64,000 nt of DNA. Origin: Gonapodya prolifera JEL478. Lineage: Eukaryota > Monoblepharomycota > Monoblepharidomycetes > Monoblepharidales > Gonapodyaceae. Positions 34,000 through 45,440 of the stretch are shown in pieces (the first letter of the stretch is position 1; each line of letters begins with the position of its first letter). Below the pieces are notes generated by a model. The model saw only the letters and a list, made by a program, of their open reading frames with translations, was not told where the DNA came from and did not search any database. A program made the position numbers and the translations under genes. The stretch is from the NCBI GenBank assembly GCA_001574975.1, contig KQ965772.1, positions 249,918 through 313,917 on the forward strand, in the 5' to 3' direction.

Positions 34000-34950
34000 T
34001 CACCACTTTTCGTGACAACGCTCTCGATCACAAGGACTAGTGAGCTCACATGGGAGCAGCACCAATCTCCCATTCCCCACATCTTTCACTGCGCACCAAC
34101 CGTCGCGGTATATGTTGAGCAGTTCAACCGGTTGGCCTGGGAAGAGCGATAGCTCGTCTTGAGCAGAGGCGACGTACTGCGGTAGTGACAGATGAAATTC
34201 TAGATGAACCACTTTGATCGTATTGGGCGAAGGTGGGATGTGGCTGGAAGAGCGAGAAATACGTGGGTTGTCGCACAACTTGAAATACGGGGTCCAATGA
34301 AATGAACCTACAGAGGATACCATGGTAGAGCCGACCCAACCGAAGAAGACGCCGGGGTTGCTGAGAACGTAGACAAATTGCCCAATGATTGAGAGGAGTA
34401 GGCGGCTTGCTCAGACTTGGGGAATGTTTGTGTCACAGAATGATAATCTGCAAGTTGAAGGACCGTCTCAGCGGGACAAACAATCAAATTCAACCGTAGT
34501 CAGGGTCACCAACCTGGTTGAGCTCCCTTCACCTTGCCCCGCTTTGCCACTACAATTCCCACAATAATCAAGCCAACGACAATCACGCCCCCGCCTGCCG
34601 CGATTCCTGCGATAACTCCAGTGGAAAGGCTAGGCGAGTCACTTGGACTAGGACCTGACGGGGGACCGTTTGCCGATGGGCCATTGGGCGTGGATGGCGT
34701 CGTACTCTGCGACGATGAGCGAGATGTACTGTGAGTGGCAGCACCGACTGCAGAGGGCGGGTAGTTCCAGTTACAGCATGCGCCACGAGTCAAGTGGACG
34801 GTGATGCTTGACTGGTCCAAGAGAGATTCGAAAAACGCGCAGTCAGTCCGCAGCAAGCTGGGCGAGAGTTTGGAAAGGCGTCCAAGCAAGGAGGCCCACG
34901 AAAGCAACAGAGAAGGTCGATGAACGCTCAAGTACACGCGACCGAGGCAT
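34000..34950 (-). CDS. Single-pass membrane protein with cytosolic SH3 domain; 4-bp duplication in exon 1
   Basis: The start at ATG 34950 gives a good signal peptide (STFSVAFVGLLAWTPFQTLAQLA). The mature part (DCAFFESLLDQSSITVHLTRGACCNWN) lies in another frame; the switch is at a GACTGACT direct repeat (about 34840-34847), where dropping one 4-bp unit restores frame. A Ser/Thr/Pro stalk follows, then a membrane helix (GVIAGIAAGGGVIVVGLIIVGIVV), a basic stop-transfer (AKRGK) and, after introns, an SH3 domain near 34080-34170 (YVASAQDELSLFPGQPVELL, then DGWCAVKD, then GRLVLLPCEL). The GACCNWN module resembles the pre-LRR cap of the LRR protein at 38239, but no LRRs follow. It is likely a receptor-like adaptor recruiting proline-rich partners. 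Exact 3' exons are uncertain. Confidence 0.65.
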
Positions 34951-35137
34951 TGAAATCCATGCGACTGCAGTTCCGCGGATGGATGAAATTGTGTTGTGGC
35001 AGTAGTCCATGGGCCTTAGTCGGCACCGCCCCATAAATCCAGCCTGGCCATAGCGTAACACGACGCAAAGACTAATGAATGGTACTATTAAAAAGCGCTA
35101 CTAATCTCGGAATGGAATTTTCTGAGTTCATTATCTC

Positions 35138-38067
35138 CTACACTTTGTAAAACAAACCCAACACCTTTTCCGGTGGCGGGGGTTTGCTGACTTCCTCCTC
35201 CTCGGGAATTTTCCCCTTTTCCCAGTTCTGCGGTTCCTCGATCACCCTACACAGGTCGCGCACCTTCCTCCACCTGATAAACGCCACCACGCATGATCCC
35301 ACCAGGACGCACCCGCCAGCAAACGCCATTGCAGGAAGTGCATTGCCGAGTGTACGCCCGACTTGAACAGTCCCGTCGGCGAGTGTCGTGGTGGTGGTGG
35401 TGGAGCCCATGTCGAGGAGAATTCCCGCAACGACGTTGCCAGCCAAATAACCGGGGACCAGAGACGGAAAGAGAAGTCCGGTTGCTGATGCGAGACCGTA
35501 GGGAGAGAAGAAGTTTGCGATTGTGAGCATCATCAGACCTGTCGTACGCGTGACGGGTTATATTTCGCTTGATTTGAGAAACCCCACGTTTTGTTGGAAG
35601 CAAAAAGTATTCACCTTTATACGTCCCGCTCCAAAACCCAAACCCAGCCACAAACACCGCCATCGTGACAAAACTGCGACACACGGGCCACACCCCAACC
35701 ACAAAGACCCCCATAGCGACCGTCGAGAGCAGCATCCCATTGACGGTCCCGACCGCCTTCCCGACCACGCCTTGCCCGACCCGCCCCGCCACTGCCGCGA
35801 CGTTGAGAATCGATACGAGTGTCGCAGCGTCAGAGGAGGAAATCCCGAGCGAGGCGGTGGCCTGAATGGGCACGAAGTAAGGCGGAGTGTAGAGACCCAT
35901 GTTGACCGAGAACATCATGGCGCCCATTGACCAGAACAGCGACGTGCGGATGAGGTCGGACATGGGGAGTTTTGGTGGCGGTTTTGAGCCATGTTTGCCG
36001 CCGCCGCCAGTGCTTGTCCCGCCGGTGCCATGTTTGGGCTCCGGGGTGGAGGTCGTGATCAGCTGCGACCCGAACACGACTTGCGATCCCAACCGGAGCC
36101 GGGTACTTGACGTGATGTTTTGGCTGGACCCGAGTGACATGGACCCCCCAAAATCGATCGCCGATCGAAGCACCACCGTCGACGGGATCCGGTCGTGCCC
36201 CGCCGCGCCCAGAACGATGGACGACTTGCTGATCGTGGGGGCCTTGCTCAAGGATGATATCGAGGGCGCCCGCACGGCGGTCATGTTGCCCGCTCCCTGG
36301 GTCTGGGAAAAGCGGGCCAGGTCGCGGAAGGAGCTCGGGTTGGATTGCCGCCGGGCTGCGTCTTGCGTGTCGTCAGCCGAGAAGATCTTGCGGTGCCCGT
36401 GCGGAAGTTGTTCGTCTGCGCCAAGGCCATCCTTCTGTGGCACGCGATCAGCGCTCCGAGATTCCTTGAGCGTCCCATGCGAGCCCGAACCCGACTTACT
36501 CTTCCGCGACAGCTTTTTAGGCAGCGACGTGCCCAAGCCCGAGCCGCTACTCCCCGAGCTTTTACTGTGTGAGCCTTGGTCGGCGGGTTTCATTCCGACC
36601 AGAGACCCCCGGTGCGCGGGTGGAGGAAAGGAAGGCGGGCGCGACATGTCCGAGTCGGATCCAGTAGGTCGGTGCGTGTGCTCGCCGTTGTGTGATGAGA
36701 AGGATGCGGGGAGTGACTGCCGTTTTGAATATTTTGTGGATTTCGTACTGTCGACGTCAGGAGTAGGCCCGGAAGACTCATGTGAGGGCGAGGTCGGTCC
36801 GGAAGGCGTCATGGGGCGACTCAACGACTCTGGAATCGTGGCGAGCGGGTTCGTTTTCTCGAGCGGGGGCGATACCTGGCCGGAGCGGTGGGACGCCGTG
36901 GGGTTACGTCCTGCAAACCAACGGGACACACATTCGGTTACCCACAAAATTCTCCTCCGCAACCGCAACCGCCGACGGTCCCGGCAGCGGGAACACTTTG
37001 CCGTCAGACAGCCGGCGGTGGTGCGGGTTGACCGCGAGGGCACGGGATGTGGTGCTCGTACCTCCTATCCCGCGGAACGAAAGGCTGCACAGAATGCCAA
37101 TGACACCATATGAGAGCGACAGGGCGCGTAAGGTCGTGGACCACCCGTAGTGGGCGAGGAGGAAGGCGGAGAGGGGGGCGAGAATGAAGGGGCCGAGGTT
37201 TATGCCTTTGGGAAGGAAGGTTGCATTTGGTGTTGGAATGAAGATAAGAACTGACATCGCTGAAAAATGGGACTTACCTGTGATGGCCAAGCCGACTTTC
37301 ACGATAGACTTTCATTGAGAAGTGCTCACAGGGTCAGGATTTGAATAGCATTTTGCTCACTTGCTGTTGCCCTCGACTTGTGTCCCAAAGGAAACGCGTG
37401 TGCGACTGCTGCTGATGCTGGATAGTACAGGCCTGCTCCGCCAACACCGTACACTATACCAAGTGTCCTGAGGTTGTAATGTGTGATGATTTCAATTCGT
37501 GGGCTGGTGTGTTCGATGCATCTAACCATACTCCAATACTCACAGGAAGAGTTGCCACAGCTCCGTAGCGAACGATCCTAGGGCGAATCCAGCGGAGAGC
37601 AAAATAGCGCCACAGAATGATACGGGGAAGAATCCGAACCGGTCCGCCATCCAGCCAACAAGCTGAGCAGAATCAATGAGTTACCTTTTCCCTCCACCTT
37701 TGGAGAATCCCACCACCACGCCAGGTGACTCACCGGCCCCACGAGACAGTACCCAGCACCCATCGTCCCGCCAACCATTGCCAGAATGCCCGACGACGTC
37801 TGCGCGAACTTTCCCTGGGTGAAGAGATGGGACTGGAAGACACCCCAGCTGGAAATCAGCGAGTGGAGCAGCGCTTGCGAGATGCATGACGTCAGCTGCG
37901 GCGGAAGGGGAGTGCATGGCGGTTAGGAGGAGCGGATTGCCGCTGGGAGTCCGCGGTCGGCGTTCAGAAACAGAAATGCTCACCACAATCAGCCAGGGCC
38001 ACCGCTGGGCCACAGTCGTCGCTGCTTTCCGCTTTGTCTCCGCATGCGCATCGGAGCCCATGAGCAA
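35138..38067 (-). CDS. MFS transporter of the monocarboxylate-transporter type with a very long central loop
   Basis: The start is ATG 38067 or 38061 (MGSDAHAETKRKAATTVAQRWPWLIV); the stop is at 35138. The first half has MCT-like helices: CISQALLHSLISSWGVFQSHLFTQG, GTMGAGYCLVGP, then GIVYGVGGAGLYYPASAAVAHAF, then GINLGPFILAPLSAFLLAHYGW. A cytosolic loop of about 300 residues, rich in Ser, Pro and Lys, lies between helices 6 and 7. Helices 7-12 follow (LFWSMGAMMFSVNMGLYTPPYFVPIQA, ILNVAAVAGRVGQGVVGKAVG, LASATGLLFPSLVPGYLAGNVVAGILLD). MCT-like fungal carriers move monocarboxylates or riboflavin; the substrate here cannot be told. The loop is full of Ser-rich kinase-like sites (KKLSRKSKSGSGSHG), suggesting regulation by phosphorylation or trafficking. 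Confidence 0.8.
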
Positions 38068-38238
38068 AGTAACGTTGATTGCGAATGGAGAGAGCTGTCG
38101 GATTTCGGTTCCGCACTTGCTGCCGTCAGTGGGCTGCCTGATGTCTTCGCATGTCTTCGCCGCGCGGACAGACCGTCAAGTTTCTCCGCATGGCCCGTCA
38201 CTGTAGTGTAAAATTGAATTAAAATAGATTTAAGTGGG

Positions 38239-39300
38239 TTAGAGGTACATGTCGAATGAGAACAGTTCTACAAAGGGGTGCGTTCGGGCCACATCAATCG
38301 CGAAAATTACTGTCAAAGCAAGGAGCGCACCGCCTCCTTTAGCAGCGATTCCAGAAATAGCGCCAGATGAAAGGCTAGACGAGTTGCCGTCGGAGCTAGA
38401 GTCTTGCGTGGGAGTTGTAGATATACCTGTGACTGTTGATGGTGTCGAGATCTGGGAAAACAACCGAGATGTGGACCACGAAGCGCCTGTTGGGGTAACT
38501 AATTGGGAAGAGTTGGTCGACAAAGGGCACATCGGTCCTCCCTCGGGGATTCCTTGCGATAGGCACGCCCTCAGAAGGTCCCGGGTTGCCTGCATGAACC
38601 AAACTTCGACATAGCGTAACTCAGCGAAATGTCACGGTGAATCGTAAAATCAAACACATGTTACAGCAGAAAGAGCACTCTGTGAGTGTCGCTGTCTTGG
38701 GAAGAAGACCGTCCACAGTGCCGGACAGTTGATTGTAGCTGATCCCTGAATTATGGCAATGTCAAAAACTTGCGAAATCAAACGAAACGTTGCCTCACCA
38801 AAAAGCAATTACCCACAGAGTGCTCTTAGGGATGTCAAGTTGGACAAGTCTGGAACCTGCCCCGTCAGCTTGCTGTTGGGCAAATCCAAACATTGAAAGC
38901 TTTCGATTGTTGACAAACTCCCGGGAGAAAGGTCCCTCGAGACCGTTCATCTGTAAGTCGAGAACAAAGAGCTGCTGCAGGGGTGTGGGGTCAGGTTTCA
39001 TTCCAGTGAGACGGATGTTTGCAAGTTGAAGATAGTTCAAATGGTCTAGGGCAGGGCGCCCACCCCTGATGGAATCGTCCCTGCAGGTAGAACATGAAAA
39101 CTCACGCGGACGCTGCCACATCGAAAATCTGCTCGATGGATACCTTACCTTGCAAGTTTTTGGAGTTGAAGTCCGCAGAATAAACCCTATCAACCCAGGA
39201 AGGCACTGGATGATTCCATACCTAGTTCCAGTGACAACACGCGCCACGATGATGCGCACTCAGATTGGCCAATGCTCGGCTTTCGAAAGCGAAAAGGTTT
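38239..39300 (-). CDS. Leucine-rich-repeat membrane protein, short cytosolic tail
   Basis: Minus-strand exons encode a Cys cap (FQIWQNLFAFESRALANLSAHHRGACCHWN, about 39240-39325). Several LRRs follow: LNYLQLANIRLTG, LFVLDLQMNGLEGPFSREFVN, RLVQLDIPKSTL and, after an intron, ISYNQLSGTVDGLLP. A Ser/Thr stalk leads to one membrane helix (GAISGIAAKGGGALLALTVIFAI). The protein ends 20 residues later at 38239. The same kind of helix precedes an SH3 domain in the proteins at 34000 and 59003, but here no SH3 follows. No signal peptide is found upstream of the cap, so the 5' end is missing or in an unrecognised exon. A stop interrupts the frame just after GACCHWN unless an intron lies there. Confidence 0.6.
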
Positions 39301-39483
39301 TGCCAAATCTGAAATTTTAACGGACGCTGGATTGGAGCTAATCAAAGCAAAAAAGTTCGTATTGCTCTCACGGCATGTGACTACGAAACATAAAATGAAA
39401 TTGCGATTCGGAACATAACTGGGTGCGATTCCTCTGACGATCAAGTGAACAATCGGCGGGGCATATCTTCATCACCCGTCACG

Positions 39484-40464
39484 TCAGACAATTGTCACAA
39501 ACGAAGTGACGCCAATCAATCCACGTCCTCTTGACCACCTCCCATCATCCGCGTTCCCTCCGTGGAGCTTAATCGGAATGATTCTGGGTGAACCAATCCT
39601 CACAACAACGACAGCTTCCGACTCTGGATCATACGATCGCACGGCAGCAGCCAGCCTCGCTTCGAAGCTGGAGGGTGACATAGCACGTGGGTGGAATGGA
39701 AGGTCGTGGTGGGGTGAGAAGACGGGGGTTGGAAGTGGACGGCGTGGATTTGGGTGTCTGGTCGATACAAGTGAAGTGGGAGGGACCTGCCGCGAGGCAT
39801 AGCCCCCGCCGTCATTATGCCCCGTGTCGACCCGCGCTCGCTTTTTGGGTCCGTCATCGTCTGACCGGCCGTCCTTCTCGTTCAAATAGCCCCTCTCCCT
39901 TTCGGGAACTGATTCTTCCACTTCAACGATCAACGCCTCCACATCACTCCACTTTTCGAAATCCATTTCCACACTTCCGCGACGACCCTCTTTCGTATAC
40001 GCCTGCTTGGAAATGTCTCGAAGAACGTCTCTTCGGGCCGTCAGGAGTGCCTCTAACACCTCGTACCTTGGAGTACTCTCCCGCTTGGGCAACATTGGAT
40101 CACCACCCAACAAGGCGCCGACAATGCTCTCAATCCTGCTGACAGCTGTGTCCTGGTCATCCCTCTCCAAGAACGCCAGGCTTCCTTTGATCGATTCTGC
40201 CGACCGGCTAGCGGACCCATTTCGCCCCCTGACCACATCAATCCTACACTCTCGCGAGCAGAACGTGTCCCGCACGAGCGATGCTCGCGTTGCCGAGTCC
40301 CGTCGGCCTGCGATGGGGCGTGAACGGTGGTGATAGAGGATATGAGTCAGCAGGGCAACGTCTTCGTCCAGTAGGGGGATGGGAGGACGGTATGGGGTGC
40401 GATCGAGAAAGAATGGAGAGACGTGGAAGAGGCAGCGCGGGTTTCTGCAGGAGCGGTTCGACAT
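39484..40464 (-). CDS. Uncharacterised 326-residue protein with a possible FLZ/MYM-like zinc site
   Basis: Single open exon from ATG 40464 to the stop at 39484, without any need for introns. The N-terminus begins MSNRSCRNPRCLFHVSPFF. About 55 residues later it has DTFCSRECRIDVV. A CxxxxC pair followed by FCSxECR is reminiscent of FLZ-type and MYM-type zinc knuckles, where the second pair sits in an alpha-helix. The middle is charged and partly helical (EVLEALLTARRDVLRDISKQ, DFEKWSDVEALIVEVEESV) with a basic KKRARVD motif that could be a nuclear signal. The C-terminus is Pro/Arg-rich then ends in a beta-like stretch (EAVVVVRIGSPRIIPIKLHG). The function is unknown. Confidence 0.6.
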   Translation of the reverse strand: MSNRSCRNPRCLFHVSPFFLDRTPYRPPIPLLDEDVALLTHILYHHRSRPIAGRRDSATRASLVRDTFCSRECRIDVVRGRNGSASRSAESIKGSLAFLERDDQDTAVSRIESIVGALLGGDPMLPKRESTPRYEVLEALLTARRDVLRDISKQAYTKEGRRGSVEMDFEKWSDVEALIVEVEESVPERERGYLNEKDGRSDDDGPKKRARVDTGHNDGGGYASRQVPPTSLVSTRHPNPRRPLPTPVFSPHHDLPFHPRAMSPSSFEARLAAAVRSYDPESEAVVVVRIGSPRIIPIKLHGGNADDGRWSRGRGLIGVTSFVTIV

Positions 40465-40649
40465 GATGACTCGTGAGTTGAGTTTGTCGATGCGGTTACG
40501 AAACGTTTCTCTTCTGTGGATTCTTACCCAGTTCGCCTATTTCTATTGCAAAAAAAGATAGTCAGTCATTCTGTCTACGTAGTCTTGCGTATGAAAAATG
40601 CTGTCCAAAAGCGAGGAGTGGCTCAGTACTACCAAAAACCCCCTTCGAC

Positions 40650-42363
40650 CTATGCAATCGCAAGGAACGCCAAAACGATACCATACACCGCATTCAGAAT
40701 CACACGATCACTATTACTGTAGCTGGTACCATTGAACGTCGGCGTCGACGGCGCCACGCTCAACGTCGTGTTCTTGGGGAATACCACCAAATCCGACGGA
40801 TAAAACGCACCGTCTGGCGGTAACGCGCCCGTCCGGAAGTAGTTCGCAACGGTCTTTGCAAGGCCCAGTGAGGGCAAGGAGATGGTCGTGTGACCGGGCC
40901 CGCCACGAGCCGCAATGCGGGAGGAGCAGGGAAGTATGGCTCTGAGGCGCTGTGCGGATTTAAGAGGCGTGTTGGTGTCGTGGATCCCGTTGACGATCAG
41001 GATGGGGTTGTTGTGCTCCGCGAGGATGCAGTCGGTGTCGGTGATCTTGGACACGCCCAGGTTGTGTAGCTTTGGTCGCTGAGCTCCAAAGTTGCGACAA
41101 AAGCTCATAGGTCCGAGGTCGGCTCCGACTACGGCGTTTGTTGGGCGACCGCGAGATCTCCCACAAGATGTTCCACGTACGTCAGAGGAACCAGGTTGGT
41201 CGGGGCATTATCAACACACGTGAGTCCCATCGAGGACAAAGACCGAAGCCCCACTGCGGGCGGCGACCGGTTCGCTGGCGCCGATCCCGCGGAAGTAACC
41301 AGAACGTTCAAAAGCGCCGACGCGTCACCAGCTTCCAGGCCCGCAATGAGTGCCGAAACCAAGGGCCATGTTGGCGGGACCGTGAAGAAGGTCCACAGGA
41401 AGCTGCTCATGATCGAAGACGAGATCGGGACCCCGCTGGCGACCACTAGTTTGCTGAACGCGGTTTTGTGAAGCGCGTCGAAGCGGGCTTCGATGTCGGC
41501 GGCGGATTTACTTGTGCCTCCGAAACTGCATGCGCTTGGACCCGCTTCACAACACAGCTGTGCGAAGTCCTTGATGGCGTTGCGAACGGAGATCTGGTCG
41601 TTCGGGAGCTGACTAACATAGGTCTGGGCGTTGGCTGCAGAATCGTAGACGCCGTCCAACACGATTCGGCCAACCCGGTTCGGGAAGGATTGGATGAAAC
41701 GCCGAAAATGGGACCGTACGAGAAGCCCCAGTAATTCAACTTCGCTCCAGGTCCATCGAGAAAGTCAACAATCGACGCCATATCGCGCACGACGTATGAA
41801 GCGCTCAATGTGAATAGCGCCTTTGAGTTCTGTTTCAGACACGCGGCCGCGAGCTTTGCCGCGGCAGTGTCAAAGTCCTTTATGGAGCTCGAAACGGCCT
41901 TTTCCTCCGTCGCGTTGGCGAAAGCACCAATCCAGAGATTCGCCCCGGCTGGAAACGCGCTGTTAAAGTCGTACTCGTCACCCGTGTTCGCGAAGCACGC
42001 AAACTTGGGTTCTGCTCCTCCAACACCACGCGGGTCGAACCCAATGATATCGTACTCCCCTCCTGTGATGGTTGATATGGATTGCCCTGCTCCAGCGGAT
42101 ACGAGCGCCACACCTGAGGCGCCGGGGCCGCCGGGGTTGACTAGAATCGACCCTTTGCGAGTGGAAGCAGTGGCGTTGAACCGGGCGAGAGTGATGGTGG
42201 CGGTTTCATGCGGCGACGGGTCGGCGTATTTGAGAGGGACGGTCAGGTTGGCGCAGTCGAGGCCGGTTCCGCATGAGGTCCACGTGGAAAGGGCCACTGT
42301 GAAGTGACTGCTGCTGGCCAAGCCAGCTGACAGGAAAAGGACGATTGCGATCCTACAAACCAT
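40650..42363 (-). pseudogene. Secreted tripeptidyl-aminopeptidase-like alpha/beta hydrolase with two frameshifts
   Basis: The N-terminal signal peptide is clear (MVCRIAIVLFLSAGLASS), followed by family landmarks of peptidase family S33 TAP-like enzymes. These are LVNPGGPGASGVAL (oxyanion region), YDIIGFDPRGVGGAEPKFAC and the nucleophile elbow YWGFSYG. The TAP C-terminal part carries the acid in NGIHDTNTP and the His in GGPGHTT. The chain ends in a hydrophobic segment (VYGIVLAFLAIA) that may direct a GPI anchor. Conserved sequence continues without interruption across two frame changes. One is directly after YWGFSYGPIFG (about 41697), where FIQSFPNRVGRIVLDGV resumes. The other is near 41130, after AVAQQT, where VVGADLGPMSFC resumes. 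No intron fits. The enzyme class removes tripeptides from peptides outside the cell. This copy is broken unless the indels are assembly errors. Confidence 0.8.
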
Positions 42364-42805
42364 GTGAAATTATGGGATGGGTTTGTCCGAGAGACTTTGG
42401 GAAGAGATCGTCGGGGATCAGCTGAGGATCGATTGAACCTTCTCCGTCGTGGGCGCAGCTTCAAGACTCACAACGGAACTCAGTACGAACACAGCCGAAG
42501 TCGCTGCGATGAGGTATCGTCAACCGCTTAGACTCGACTGCAGGAAAAGCGCGCTGAGTGTTCTATTTACGTCAAAGTGCTACCTGTCGCGTCGACTAAA
42601 CGGGTATTTTACACTTCGCCACGTGAAGGTTTGTTTCTGCACATTTGATCCCGACTTTCTTGGCACCTCATTAGAACATATATGTATGAAAAGATACTAG
42701 CACACTCTACAACACTTAGAAGTCCATCAAATCAACTTAAATCCTCAAAACTACACAAAACGAATTAAAGACCTCAAACCATGTACGTGATAGCGGTATG
42801 TCACA

Positions 42806-44751
42806 TCAAGCTTTTCCAGGTGGCGCGTACTGGAGCTGCGGTGCCGGGTACCCTCCGTACGTAGGAGGCGATGGTCCTGAAGGTGGCGCGTAGTTTCCGT
42901 GACCTTGAGGGCCTGCAGGTGGTGCGTACGCCGGGGGAGGTCCAGGGGGAGGGGCGTAGCCACCATGAGCAGCTGGCGCTGCTCCATGTGTCGGTGGAGG
43001 TCCAGGAGGTGGAGCGTAACTGCCTTGTTGCCCCTGCATGGGATAACCGCCCTGCTGGACGTGCGGTGGCGGAGCACCGTACCCGTTCTGCACTTCCCTC
43101 GGAGGCATTGGCGGTGGTGCACCCACTGCCGGTACCGGGGGCGCTGCCGGCCGACTTCGACCGAGTTTAGCGTTCATGATCTCAACCCGCTTCGCGGTCT
43201 GCGCGGCCCGGGCTTGGTCGAACGCGGCCTTTGCTTGGGCCGATTGGTGTTCTTGTTGGGCGAGTATCCCGCGGGACCAGGACACGAGGCCCGTGAGGAC
43301 GGAGTGGGATTGGTTGAGGTCGTGGAGCGACTTTTGAATCTTTTCTGTGTGGTTCGAAGTCGGGAGAGGGTGAGACAACGCTCCACAAAGCTCAATTTGG
43401 GACACAGGTCGACTCACGCTTAATATACATATCCGTGAACACATTGTCGAACGCCACGTCCAGTAGGAAATTGCCCTGCGTGACGTGCAGGCTTCCAATG
43501 TTCGGAATGTTGGGGTTTATCGACCGTGCGCGGTCGAGGCACACTTGTGCGGCCGTGGCGGCATTGCGGGCCTCTGCACTCCGTCGAGGAGATCAAACCA
43601 ACGTCAGATAATCAAATGACGATAAGAAACCCCCCCCGACCGCTGCTTGTCTAGAAACCCACCAGCCATCCCATTCTGCTTCGCCATCTCCACAAACAAA
43701 CTATCCGAGAACAAGTCCACCGTCGCCATCTGGTCGGCGCTTTGCAGCGCCCGGATCGCGTTGGAAAGGTTGCCATGCGCTTGCGCGAGGAGTTGGTCGA
43801 CTTGTCGAGTTGTTGGGAGGAGTTGGGAGGCCTGAGAAAAAAGGAGAGGGAGCGAGAGTCAGGCGGGCGAGGAAAGAAGGGGAGGAAGGAGGGATGAGCG
43901 ACTCACGGCGAGGTACTGCGAATATGCGGCGTTTGTGGCGTTCTCGTAGGCGTCTTCTTCGGGGAAGTCCGGAGTGGGACCGTTGAAGACCTGACGAAGA
44001 CCGAAAAAGAAGAGACATCAGCCATCATCGAAAGGAAAGTCCGCTGGAACAGTGGGGTACTGGTACTCACCCGCTCCAACAGCGCATCAATCTGCTGTCT
44101 CAGCTGCCCAGACTGTTGCTGCTTTGCACGGTAACCGCTCAGCTTTTAGTTCGATTCGAATCAATAAACTGATAATGTCGAGGTCACACAACAGAAGACT
44201 CACCACTCCCGTGGCCTCTCCTAGCTGTCTCTGGAGTTCCGCAAGGGCCTGCTTCGCCATGTTTTCCTCTTGCACGGCGTTCATGTATTCGGCTTCCTCT
44301 TTAACAAGTTTGGCGTCGTAGTTGCCCTGAAAATGTGGTATGAGATCGAGTTCGAGTTTCACTTCACCTTCAATGTTTGAGCGAGTTCTGACCACGGGCA
44401 GAAACGCACCTTCAATTTCGCTCCAATCGCTTTGAAACTCATCCCACTCTTCATCCCACGGGCATCTTTCCCTTCCTTTTTACTGAAACCGGTCGGGTCG
44501 TTCAATCTACCGATCGCCACCATTACCCTTTCCAACACATCCACTCACGTCCGTTTCTCCAGATTCGCCACTTCTGCAGCTTTACTCCCGACCATCCCCT
44601 GCAGCTGCGCGACATACGACTCCTGATTCGGTAGGTTTGCGGCGAGTTCCGCGTCCAGGGCCGCAACGGTGTCAACCAGTTGGCCGTACTGCCCCACTGA
44701 GGAATCGACGGCGGAGGGTGGCGGAGATTCGGATGGAGGTGCGTATGACAT
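42806..44751 (-). CDS. Conserved fungal coiled-coil protein with Pro-rich tail, function unknown
   Basis: Multi-exon gene from ATG 44751 (MSYAPPSESPPPSAVDSS) to the stop at 42806. It shows a series of heptad-like helices: QLVDTVAALDAELAANL, GMVGSKAAEVANLEKRT, then the signature GMKSGMSFKAIGAKLK...GNYDAKLVKEEAEYMNAVQEEN, and AKQALAELQRQLGEATG. Later come LERVFNGPTPDFPEEDAYE, LFVEMAKQNGMA, and HVTQGNFLLDVAFDNVFTDMYI. The motif order (GM..KALGAKLKGKYDE, IFDGPTPEFPxED, VQIAQGHLMSDVLFDNIFTDM) is the one I recall for an uncharacterised protein common to Ascomycota and Basidiomycota. The last 110 residues are Pro/Gly/Tyr-rich repeats (YAPPPGPPP), a likely docking site for SH3 or WW domains. Confidence 0.75.
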
Positions 44752-45440
44752 GGATTCGAATTCGATTGATGGTGTTGGAGGAGAGTAGAGTGCGGGGTTA
44801 ATTTGAGGGAGATTAATGAGGCGGTGCGGCCTCAGTTCACAACGGAGCTGAGGGCAGATAGCAAAAGGCCACCGCCGCTTTCGTAACAAATCGAACCAAT
44901 GCATCGGTGTAATATTTGATCTAATCACTGTGTGCGAATGCAGACAAGGAATTCCGTAATAGCTGGACGACGATGAGTCAAGTTGGTTCCCAAGGCCTGA
45001 GAAACTCAGCTGAGCTGGACACTATAGTTGTCACAGCTCGGAGGTGGTTTCCTGTGATGGTGTCAGTGTATATGAGACTATGCAGTTTGCTGCTCATTCA
45101 AGTCTCACCGTGACTAGGAGAAGTGTCCTAGTAATTGGAAATCAGAGAACGAAGATCTCCCATTCTCCGGAACAAATGGAATCCGGCGCAGCCACAGTCT
45201 GCCGTCCCGGAAGTGCTTGTTTCTTCCTTCGGCAACAGCTGCACTCGAATTCCCGCACTCGTGAACCTCCCTAACCACACACAAAATTCGCCAAACGTCC
45301 ACGCAAGGCAAACTCAACTTCCTATCATGAATCGGTGCATTCTGTCTCACGGGGTCGACGGTCACGTTGCCTTGAAATGCAAGCAGATTATCCGGTGGCT
45401 GGAAGTTTAACCGGTGTTACCCTCACCAATAAGCGGCGCG

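Noticed and set aside
35899-37113. A 404-codon open frame on the plus strand
   Set aside because: It is antisense to the transporter gene's long Ser/Pro-rich loop; GC-rich low-complexity coding DNA leaves the opposite strand open. No domain or splice pattern supports it.
44140-44165. GTTCGATTCGAATC word resembling a tRNA T-arm
   Set aside because: It lies in an intron of the coiled-coil gene and no acceptor stem or anticodon arm can be drawn around it.
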